A stretch of DNA of 64,000 nucleotides from Gibbula magus (lineage: Eukaryota > Mollusca > Gastropoda > Trochida > Trochidae). A program made the translations under genes and the position numbers. Every line of letters begins with the position of its first letter. The first letter of the stretch is position 1. Shown one piece after another: positions 24,301-36,300 of this stretch. The notes under the pieces were generated by a model that was given only the letters and a program-made list of their open reading frames with translations, was not told the origin of the DNA and made no database searches. The DNA lies in NCBI GenBank assembly GCA_936450465.1, contig OW388296.1, positions 30,543,638-30,607,637 of the forward strand, in the 5' to 3' direction.

Positions 24301-27300
24301 TATCAAATTTATATCTAGGCAAAAATGATTAAATCCTAAAATATATAGAAAATATGCAATTTCTTAATAATTTTGTATTCATTTATATTATGAGTTAAAT
24401 AAGAGGCGCTCTTGAAAAAAAAAAAAATATTTCTACCTCTTTCAATGAAACATGCTTTTTGTCAAGAAAAGAATTACAAAACTCCAGTGAGTATGTATGA
24501 ACAAGTCGAGTTAATAGCTAAAGTTCTCAAAATATATCTTGATATCATCAAATCTTGAAGGTTAAGACTGATTTTACTTGTATAGAGCCAAATTTCACAA
24601 TCACATTCACATTTTGATAGTCAAAGTTCAATAAATATAAATCACAATCCTACTTCAAATGTTACAGTTTGTTTACATGTCTTGAAACTTTAGAGTGGGA
24701 TACTGAAAAAAAGATTTGAGACACCCCTAACCTTACTTCCAAAGTAAATTTTGTCCCTGAGTATGCCCCTTGTTGCACCCTACCAATGACATTTATTAAT
24801 ACCTCCTTGATCACCAAGAAAGTTACATTGTTGCAGATGTTTGACACAAGCTCGGTGGCTATGTTGTGTACGGCCGGTTTGTGTATTATGTTGGTGTTTA
24901 TTGGTTGAGTGTATTCCCCAGGTTAGAGTTCCTTGTCGCTCAGATAAGGTCATAGGCCAGCCACAACCTCGTATCCCCATCCCGGTGAGTCAAGGGAGAT
25001 AACTCTCATTGGGTTGTCTTCCCTCCCTTGTGGGTTCTCCAGTCCTCCCTGCCAAACCTTGGATGAGTTCGCCAGCTTGGATTCGCTTTTGGTTACTAAC
25101 AATTGTAACAAGAACGCTAGATTCTCAGACAATGGTCTGACTGTCGTCCAATAATCTGTAGAGATATGGTGGGACTATATGACTGGTTGCCTCATTGGGC
25201 TAAACAATATCAATAGACCTACTGTGCTTCAGTGAAAGTCCGACCATTGTTGTCCTTATTCAATTTTCTATGCATGACTGACAATTTTTGCGTTGTTATT
25301 AATCAATAGCAATCTATGGCTAGGCGAACTTAACCCTATAGAACATATAGATTTGATAATTGTTTTACTTTGAAAAAATAATGTCATTTCAATATTTGGT
25401 ATATTTGAATAATGAATTGATTAATAAATACCATGTTTGTCTTTAAAAATATTCATGACAGATGAAGTTTTACTTAAAATATATTTTAATAAAATCATAC
25501 CGATCTTTCATTAAGCTTTAAGACAATAAATGCTTGAATGCCTTTAATTTAAACAAAAAAAAAAAAGAATGTTTTTTTTATGAAACATTGCATGGTTAGC
25601 ACATCAGTCCATCACTTTGCATGAAAAATGGCATGCTCTAGGAGATTTATAACTTGATGAATGATGTTTAGAATGTTTATGAAAACGTCTTGATTCAGCA
25701 CGACATCCCAGCCCACACCATCCTGCCTTCTTTACATGAAGTGGACATCTACAGGTAAACAACTTTTATCATTTAATGATGGTTCTTTTAAATGCGTTGT
25801 AGCACGTTTTTTGCATTTTATTTTTTCAAGTTTACCATTTATTGTGTATGTAATATAATAGAGGGTAAAACATCTAATTACACAACCAGATAAGCGGTAT
25901 CCATAGAAAACGGTTATCAGTATTTGAAGAAAATGGTTCAACGTGTAAAGCGAAAATGTTGTGGAACTCTTCAGCGTAAGAGGTTGATTTTTAGATCTCA
26001 TGTGATTTTGAGAGTTCAGACAGCAAGATGGTTGACCATTTAATCATTCCGCCATATTTAAAACTCTACTCTGGTTGGTATCGCTACATCAGTCAGATCG
26101 CTTGTACTACTTTTGAGTGGCCATTTTAATGTGGACACATTTAAATGGCCACGCTTAGGGAAATGGACTCAACCAAACCATGCTTTTTGCTTGAGGAGTA
26201 GTATTGAGCCATTTGTTACACTTATTTACCTTTTCTTGAGATCACTTTATTTCAGTCAGAATGGCGTGCTACAGCCCCTTTAACACTTGACGTGCTGGTA
26301 TTGCTTGTAAATAATACACTCTATAGACCCTATTATTGTTTTACAAACGATAATACAAGTTTGCTTGTTTTTTTGCAGTGCTTTTCATTCTATCCTACCT
26401 CACATCCAGTTATTATGGGAACTTGTACTTATAGGAGAGGTGAGTCTTCTTTCTTGTTACAGTAAACATATTGGGTCTGATATTTTCCATATGATGCTCT
26501 TGTGCAAAATATCATTTTGCCATGGTGACTTCAACTTCCCAATGCAAGGCATAACTCTTGCCAGTCTCCATTACTGGCTGATTTAGGCCTTGCAGTATTT
26601 CCTTAAAAAATCTGTGTTTAGAAATCCAGGCCTGCTATGCATTTCTGGTGCAGCGATTCACTATCTTGACACAACAAAGCTAGGGAAATACGCAAGGGTT
26701 AAATGAGCCAGTAATGCAGACTGGCAAGAGTTATACCATGCGTTTGGAAGTTGTGGTGACTTGGACACCAGGCTTCTTCTGTCAAGTGGTGTTCTAACTA
26801 AGGTGTCAACTTGTGGTCTGACAGTTTATTTTATTTGGAGGCTAAATGTTTATGATCTTAGTCCAAATACATTTGTAAAGTATAGAGCATTATTAGTGCC
26901 GATTATCAAACATTTGTGCCTAAATATTAACATTTATCAGCCATCATTGTAACATTTAACCGGTTGTATCATAAAGACAGTATGACCTGGACATATCCTC
27001 TTTATTATTTCCCCCCAATTTTTTTTCGGGAGACGTAATGTTTTCACCTCCGTCCGTCATTCCGTTATTCCGTTATTATCCCACCGGTATGTAATACCGT
27101 GGGATATGGTCATCACCCTGTCCGTCTGTCCGTCCGACCGTCCGTAATCATTTCGTTTCCGGAGCAGAACTCGAAAACCATTTATCATATCTTTCTGAAA
27201 CTTCACATATGTATTACACATTTACTGGAGTGGTGCCTTTTGATATTTTCAGATTTAAAAAAAAAAAAATGTTTTTCGTTTCCATAGAAACTTGTTGAAT

Positions 27301-30300
27301 TTGGACTTTGTCAGAGACAGGTTCGCTTCCACAGCGCAGCTCCAAAACCGTTCATCATACCTTCCTGAAACTTTGCATGTGTATTACCCACTAACTGAAG
27401 TGGTGCCTTTAGATATTTTCAGATTTCTGAATTTTTTTTTTTTTCGTTTCCATAGAAACTTGTTGAATATGGACTTTGTACAGAGACAGGTTCGTTTCCA
27501 GAGCACAACTCCAAAACCGTTCATTATATCTTCCTGAAACTTTGCATGTGTATTACTCACTAACTGAAGTGGTGCCTTTTCAGATTTTCAGATTTTTTCT
27601 GAAAAATTTATTGTTTTCTGTTTCCATAGAAACATGAGAGGGATGTTGGTTGTTGTTGATTTTGACTGCTTCTGGAGCAGAAGTCTAAAACCCTTAACAT
27701 ACCTGAAACTCAGCATCTGTTATACCCACTAACTGAAGTACGGTAGTAGATACACAAGTATCTGTCAAAGATGTGTTTTACAAATTTTGTGGAACCGGTT
27801 GGATATGTCATCTTCTGATGACTCTTGTTCCGTTATTCCGAAATGCTTTCTTTTCCGGGCCATATCTCAAAAACCGTTCACGAAACTTGGTATGTGGTTT
27901 GACCTAGTGGTGGAGTGGTGCCTTTTGCTATTTTGGTTATTCTGAATTATTTTTTTTCTGGTTTCCATGGCAACGATTTCAACTTAGTGCATATTGGGGG
28001 TAGGGACATTTTCCGGCCTCTATTTCAAAATCTATCAAGTATTTCTTTACGAAACTTGGTATATGGTTAGACCTAGTGGTGGAGTGGTGCCTTTTGCTAT
28101 TTTGGTTATTCTGAATTTTTATTTTTTCTGCTTTCCATGGAAACAATTTGAACTTAGTGGGGGTAGGGACCTTTTACGGCCTCTATCTCCAAAACTGTTC
28201 AATATATTTTCACCAAACTTTGTATTTGCTTAGACCTAGTGATAGAGTGGTGCCTTTTGCTACTTTGGCTATTCTGAATTTTTTATTTCTCTTTCATTCT
28301 GAATTATCTTCTGGTTTCCATGGAAACAATTTTAACAAAAGGGGCCAGAAAAGAGCAAAAATATGAACTAAGAGGCTACACGGAAACAAGTTCCTTTATT
28401 CTAATAGATTAACCTTTTTGAATTCTCCTTTTCGGATGGTTTCTGGCATAAGTGAAAATAAGATTAAGATGACAAGGTTGGATTGAAAGTAGGAGCGGGG
28501 GACATCACAGTGCATCTAGTTCTCTTATCTATTATTCAAATAATTTTCTCCATCTTCATGAAAAGAAGGGTGTAATAGGCCATTGACTAGTGTTTTCGAC
28601 TATGTATCACACAATATCACACACATTTTCCTGTTTCAGCCAATCGTAGTAATGGCGGCATCACCATCGGTTACCAGCAGCTGTGTTCAATCTTTGATAA
28701 AGTAAGTATAACTTCTTTTAAAGTTTTATTATAAAACGCCACATTGATATAAAAACTTGTCTCCAAATATTCAAGCTGTGATTAAAGGAAAGCATGGTCT
28801 CTCATATTTCTAAATGCTGTTCTTCAAGTGATAATTTGGGGGTGGGATAGCTTAGTGGTTAGCGCGGTCAGCTTCGGATCAAGAGGTCCGGGGTTCGAAT
28901 CCCGCCAGGGGTACGGCAACTTTGTCTGCAGTAGAGAACTGTTCTACACACAGTAAGGTTTGGGTGCAATGCCTCACTGAATTTCAGAGTAGTACCACCC
29001 ATGGTCCGCTAGTTCCAGCCAATGCTCCCAGGTTTCACCGCAATGCATAGCCACAAGGCGTTGCAGGCTTTCTCCCTGCCATAATACTAACAGCCGTGAT
29101 ATAAGTGAAATACTCTTGAAATCGGTGTTAAACCCCAACTCACCTCACCTAAAGTATCAATTTCTACTTGGCATGTACAGATATGATGGTGTTGCAGGCT
29201 TTCTCCCAACGATATATTCCTTAAACCTAAAAATCACCTTGTGACCTACACTAAATATTCTATTTTATATCAGTGTATGAAATAAGCTTATTTTGTCAAT
29301 CTAAACAGTGAAATTAAAGAAAAACTTAAAAAAATTACTAGCCCGAAGCAGAAGTTACAGGCCTTATTTCATACAGTGTTTATAGACACAATATAACGCA
29401 AATCGTTAGCCTGTAGTAAACTCTCGTGTAGTGATCACATAGATCCAAGAGTCATCATGCCCTGGATGAGTGTTAAACAATGCATCATTATTGCAAAATT
29501 GTGACATATGATATATTCATGATATCAAATTGAGCTTGGAATAACTGCAAATCTAAGTCAATTTCCATATAATGATATAGTGGTATGATAATGCATTTGA
29601 TTTAAAAACAACAAAACAAAAATAAATGAATACTTTTATATAATGTCACAGTTGGGTTAACGAGTGTTACAGATGAGAATCAAGTCCTATTGTACGTGAA
29701 TTGGAATTGAGTCCTGTTTTACCTGAATTGGAATTGAGTCTTGTTTTATGACCCACGTATTCACCCTGTGTATCTTTCAGTCTCATAGCTCCACTGAGAT
29801 ATTGCTCCGACTTCCGGCCCTACTTCACAATACACGACAGCGAGTTCAAGGAGTACACCACCAAAGTGCAGGCACCGTAAGTAGCACCGACCAATGAAGC
29901 CGATATTTTACCTTAGTACTTCCATCTGATCATAACCACAGAGAGTTAACTAATGATATCAGTTCAGGGATTGGGAAAGATACCTTTGACAATGGGCCAT
30001 TTTCAGAGCTTTAAGTCACTTTTCGAATTTTAAATGGGCCATTCCCCTTTGTAGCAACAGTAAAATTTCAAATTTTAATGGGCCATTTTTTCGTCCAATG
30101 TGCAAAATGGACCATGGCCCTACCTTTCCTAATCCCTGCAGTTACTTGTGCTAGAGTATGTTCACAGGATTTACCAATCATTTCCATAATGGAGTTCCCC
30201 TCTCCCATTCAAGGAGATATTCATGATGTCTGTGAGTGAGTGATGAAGTAGCAAATGGTGAGATTCACTTTATGACTTATGCTATCTCTGACGACATCTG

Positions 30301-33300
30301 GGGTCTCTTATCTATGTAAAATGTTGACTACCTCTTGCAAATGGTGAATCAGAGGTGAGTTTTGGACACCTACCATATCACTTCTCTTTGTATATATATT
30401 AACATAACACTGGGGTTTATTAATCTAATACTAATAAAGAGGGATTACTTATGAATACTAATTTTGCTTTGTGGGCTTAACTGTTTACAATGATAGAAAC
30501 TAGAATATGTAAGATATCCCTTGCAGCGATATTATGTTTTTGGGGGCGGGATAGCGCAGTGGTTAGCGCGTTCGGCTTCGGATCAAGAGGTCCGGGGTTC
30601 GAATCCCGTCAGGGGCACAGCAACTTTGTCTGCAGTAGAGAACTGTTCTACACGCAGTAAGGTTTGGGTGCAATGCTACACTGAATTTCAGCGCAGTACC
30701 ACCCATGGTTCGCTAGTTCCAGCCGATGCTCGCAGGTTTCACCGCAATGCATAGCCACATGGCGTTGCAGGCTTTCTCCCTGCCATAATACTAGCAGCCG
30801 TGATATAAGTGAAATACTCTTGAAAGCGGCGTTAAACCCCAACTCACCTCACTTCACCTAATATTATGTTTCTGACAGAGGTAACAACAATTATAATCAT
30901 TGATGAGTGTTGGTAGTGATTGTTGATAGTGACTTGCAACTTTATTTGTCATAGTGGAGAATTGTTCTACATGCAATAAGTTTTAGATGCAATTTCAGTG
31001 CAGTAGCATCATTGCTTTGCTAGTGCCATCTGATGCTCACAGCTTTCATTGCTCATGCATATCCTCAATGGAGTTTCTTCCTGTAATAATACTAACCGCC
31101 ATGATAAAAATGAAATACTCTAAATTGCTGCATTATAATCACCTCCTCTCATCTTGTTGATGGGTAATGATTAAATAAATTTTATAAAATATATCATCAC
31201 AGATAAATTGCTTTGGAAAATATTAGACGACACACTTGAGTGGTCTGGCTCTTAAACACTTGATCAAGTTAAACAAATTGAGAATATGTATGAATAATGT
31301 TTATCACTGTATGAAGTAGTATTATGGGGACCTCTGTAACCGTAATGGTGGATCTCCAGTAACAATTCTCTGCACTAATCCTCTTGTGTTGCAGTCCTTC
31401 TGTCATCTTGGGGGTCACAAATCCTTTCTTTGCTAAAACTCTCCAGCACTGGCCTCACATCATCAGGATTGGAGAAATGGGGGGCATAGGTAAGCTTGGG
31501 CTGACACAGATCGTTAGAGAAATTGGGGGCATATGTATGTTATCCGTTTGTAACGTATTCATAGGATAAAGTATGACCCACCTACATTATTCAAAGGTAA
31601 AAATATATCGGAGGAAAATGCCCAGTAAAGCTCTGGAGGGAAATTTGTTTAGTTTTCGATAATGCCCATGGGTCATTGTTTATCTGTCTTATGAACCATC
31701 TTTTAATGACAAATATTTTTCAAAGAAATTAAACTTTTGGATTAGCTTAATGCATCAAAGGAATCAAGCTATGGAAGAGCAATAATACTTGTAAGGTGCT
31801 TAGGAAGGAAAAGATTGAAAAGAAAGTTTCTCTAGTAGATAAAGAGAAGTTTATAAGTTTGATAAGTAATCAGCCTTGGCCTACATTTTCAAAGTTTTCT
31901 GAGTCAGTTGTTAGTACCAAAATATTAACATAAACATATCTTAGCACTAAGAAAGCTTAAAACACCTAGGATAAAATCAGTGTATAGTTGATATTTCAAA
32001 TTAATTTTTTGAACTGGCTGTATCTAAAGGCTGAAAAGAAAAGCCTCTGTTAAGGGTTCAATTTAACAAGACACTGAGTAATATGAACAAAGTGTGCTAA
32101 AATAGTTTGTCTTTTCACCTATAAAACAAATACGAGTTCACCAATTCATCAATTTCATCCATTTCACCAATTTCAAAGAAAAGTTCAGTTAAAACTACAA
32201 CTTTGTATCTTATTTGAGCAGGTAGTTCCCCCAAGACATTCAACAAGCTAAAGAAAGCTAGCACACTGAAGACCTTGGACTCCAAGCCAGGTAGGAGAGT
32301 TCTAATGATGCTTATTACTCTTCATTCCTTAAAGGCGCTGTAGCACATTTCTTGCAAATTTTATTTTCAAATTTGCCGTTTATTATTAAAATTTATACAA
32401 TATATTGGTACGTTAAACCGGTTAGTACCTTTCTTTACAATTTACCATTTGGTGAATATTGCTATGAGGAGAAATTGTAAATATAAGATTGACATGTTTC
32501 AGGTGTTTACACTCGTTTCAAGGCTTTTCTCAGTAAAGACAAGGCAATACTCAAACGTCTTTTGAAGGTATGTTGGAGGGAGAGAGAGAGCATGTCCTGG
32601 AATGATATTACCGTAACAATATGTTCCCGATGATATCAGTTGAGGCTCACCTCATGTTTTACCAGGTTTCAATTCATTTCATTACCACAATGTTGCAGGC
32701 TTTCTCCAGGAATAATATTAGCCACCATAATTTAAATGAATCTCTTGAGAGTAATACTGTCAAATTGTCTCACTTGAACTACAATTTTATTTAGTAATTA
32801 TTTTTGAAAACATGTTCTTAAAAAATAAATTAAAAAAAGAATTTTGGAAAGGAAAAACCACAATTTATTAATTGTGAATTCTGTTTTCCAGGGCAGCCAG
32901 CTCCACCGGCCTGTTGAGGCCCAGAATGCAATACTGAGGAGACATTACCTGGAGCTCACCCAGAGCTTCATGATTCCACTGGTAGGTGGCGTTTTCTCGT
33001 CCATTAACAGTCTCTAGTGTTGGTAACATATAAATCTGATGATCTCTGTTAAAACCTGTAAACAATGCTGCAGACTTACGGTTAAAATCTCACCAAAGCT
33101 TTAGCAAGGGTTAAATAATCTGATGAAAAAGGTAATGATACATCAAAATTCTAATTTTTTTTTCGAGGGTAGTTCCTTTTGTTGATTGCAAATATGTCTC
33201 TGAACATTTTATTGAAAATCTCCCTTGTGTCATGAAATTACAGCCCATTATGTAAGCCACATTGGTTTGTAAGTCAAGTAAAATCGGTAGTAAATTATCT

Positions 33301-36300
33301 TAATTTAAAGACATTTTAGCAACCTTTTTTCAGAATGACACAGAAAATCTTGAAAGTCAGTGACTTCAGACTTAAAGATACACTCTAAGAAATTATGATC
33401 TCAGGAATTATCAGTCAAATTGATTTGAAACAAGTATTGAAAATCAAAGACAATATGCTTCAACTATTATTTTTTTCACCAAACTGTTGAATGTTACCGG
33501 GATTATTTAAAGTTTATATCTATCCACAGGAGAGGTACATGGCCAGTTTAATGCCTCTACAGAGAAACATCTCACCACATAAGGTACTGCCTCCACTGAA
33601 TTTCCTGTTTTCACATAAGAATTGTCTTTGGAAAATTGCCTTTTATAACAATCAATGTAATTAAAACTTTGCTCTAATGTTGTCTCTCTTAGTCAACATT
33701 ACATCTAATGAAATACCCGTCAGGTCAATCTACAGAGAAAGATTCACACAAAAGGTAACTCCACATGAGAAGTTCCTCTTTAACAATGAGAACTCTATCA
33801 GTATTTACTTTCATTACTATCAAGCTAATTAAAACGTTATGATGTTATCTCTCTTTTGTCAACATCACATCTAGCAAAATTTCCTTCAGGACCATCTAAT
33901 GAAGTCACCATCACCTTAACCTTTCGTAAACCTGATTAAGCAGTATACTCAATGATCTTTGGATGGATTAACTTGAGATGATGTGGATCTACCCATAGTT
34001 CAAAGCAAATCAACTGTTAGCTTAACATAAACCCAATCGTAATTTTCTCGTTTGTAATGTTGACCATACGAAAGATTTTCCTTCATATTATATAAAATTA
34101 TAAGTATAGATTGAGTGGCTATTAAGTTTTTCTTGCCAAGCTTTGACCTCGGACATTTGCAAAGTGTGGTTATATTTTGGTTCTCTTATAGGCGCCACCA
34201 CACTTACGTCCCTTCGACCCCGAAGAGTTCCTGAAGACAGTGGAATCATCTGGTCCTCAGCTGACGTCTGGGACCAAGGGGGACTGGGAAGGATTGTACA
34301 GGTAGGGGAGACAACTCTTGGTCAGTTATAAAGTTAAAATAACATCTTAATTTCAGTAACTCCACTAATTCAGGTTACACATTCAGTTTACAAACAATGG
34401 TCTGGTTAAAATTAGTGCAAGAATATGAAGGCGAAATCAGTTGACCCAAGATGATATTTTGAGGTCTCAAGAATTCAAAGTTTTTACAAAAGGCAAAAAG
34501 CAAATGGGCAATAATATTACTCTAAAATTCTTAAGAAATTTTAGAAAATCAAACTAATGCAGTGTTTTTGTCCAGAAAATCCCTGTGTGTTAGTGAGCTG
34601 GGATTCCTGTAAATAGCCCACTGAAAATGAATTTCAACCAATAAATTTAGCAATTACAGTGTAAATTTGCACAGTTGAAAGATTGTTTCTCATTTTTGTA
34701 GACGATTTTTCCGCTCACCGAACTTCGATGGTTGGTACCAGGAGAGACAACAGGAAGTGAACAAGAAGCTGCAGATTCTGCACATGGACGTCCTCTGTAG
34801 TGCGGTTAGTACCTGACGTTTTTTCACATTCTGATCATGATGTATCTGTAGCACATCAGTAGTCACATGGTTGTTTATAATGACTTGTTAAAGGCGCTGT
34901 AGCACGTTTTTTGCAAATTTTATTTTTTCAAATTTCCCATTTAAAATGATAGTTTATGTCATTTGTATTTACTTTAGAGGGTAAACCATCTTATTACACA
35001 AACCAATTATCTGTAGTGGTAATAATGGTTTTACGTATAAAGCAAAAATTGCATGGCGGCCATTTTATTGTGAACACATTTTTATATTTCGAATGACAAA
35101 AACGATAGTTGTGGCTTTACGAAACCATGTACACTCATTTGTAACTTGACTTTCCGAATAGAGAAGGGTGTTTTACTATTGGTGACATTATTTTTCAAAA
35201 ACATTTCATCGACTTATTTGAGCGAAAAAACGTGCTACAGCGCCTTTAAAGGGGCAGTAGCACATTTTCCCCGTGAAATAAGTCGATGAAATGAAATTGA
35301 AAAATAATTTCACCAACAGTAAAACACCCTTCCCTCTTTGGAAAATCAAGCTAAAAAATTAGTGTACATGGTTCGTAAAGCCATGGGAATCGTTTTTTGT
35401 CATTCGAAATAATAAATTGTGTTCACAATAAAATGGCCCCCATGCAATTTTTACTTTCTATGCAACACTGTTTTGACCACTACGGGAAATTGGTTTGTGT
35501 AATAAGATATTTTACCCTCTAAAATAAATATAAATGAAATAAACTCATTATAAATTGGAAATTTGAAAAAATAAAATTTGCAAAAAAACGTGCTACTGCC
35601 CCTTTAAGGTTGTTGCTCAAAAGCACAAGGCAACTCTATTTCACTGAGCTAGCCTAAGTGTGATGGCACTGTCTGAGACTGCTAACTTTTAAAAGTTTTT
35701 TTTGATTTTGCAATATCAATTGATAAAGTTACATCTTCAAACTGACTAATTTTACAGGTATATTTCATGCACTACTTAATCCTAATGTATTGGGTTCAAA
35801 CTAGACAAATATATCAACCAAACACATTGATCAAAACAAAAACAGAGAATATATATCATATCTCTCCCGTTCTTCAATCACTACACTGGCTTCCGATTTT
35901 TGCAAGAATTACCTTCAAACTCCTCATACTCACTTACGATTGCCTCCACAATGAAGATTTTCCCATCCTATCTCAAAGAACTTGTCACTCCGTACTCACC
36001 TCAACGAAATCTCAGATCCTCCACTGACTGTCTGTTGACTCAACCATAATCACGAAACCGAGTTTTTGAACGTGCTCTCTCCTTTGTCAGCCCACAACTA
36101 TGGAATTCTCTTCCTCAAATCCTCAGAGACGCAACTACTAAAGACACTTTTAAATCTCAGCTTAAAACCCATTAGATAGTAGATACCTTTTCCTGTTTTA
36201 TGTATATATGATCCAGTTTTTATCACTGTACAGTCAGGCCTCGATAATCCGAAAGCTGTTGTTTTTCATCAAAAATGTCTGATAGTGAAGTGTTCGGACT

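Noticed and set aside
27010..27330. (CCGT)n arrays with spacing, considered as a CRISPR-like array
   Set aside because: The repeats are head-to-tail microsatellite and long core units without unique spacers; the genome is eukaryotic.
30541..30612. A functional tRNA gene at the SINE head
   Set aside because: A and B boxes are present, but the acceptor stem does not close and the same text recurs at many sites with a common non-tRNA body and tail.
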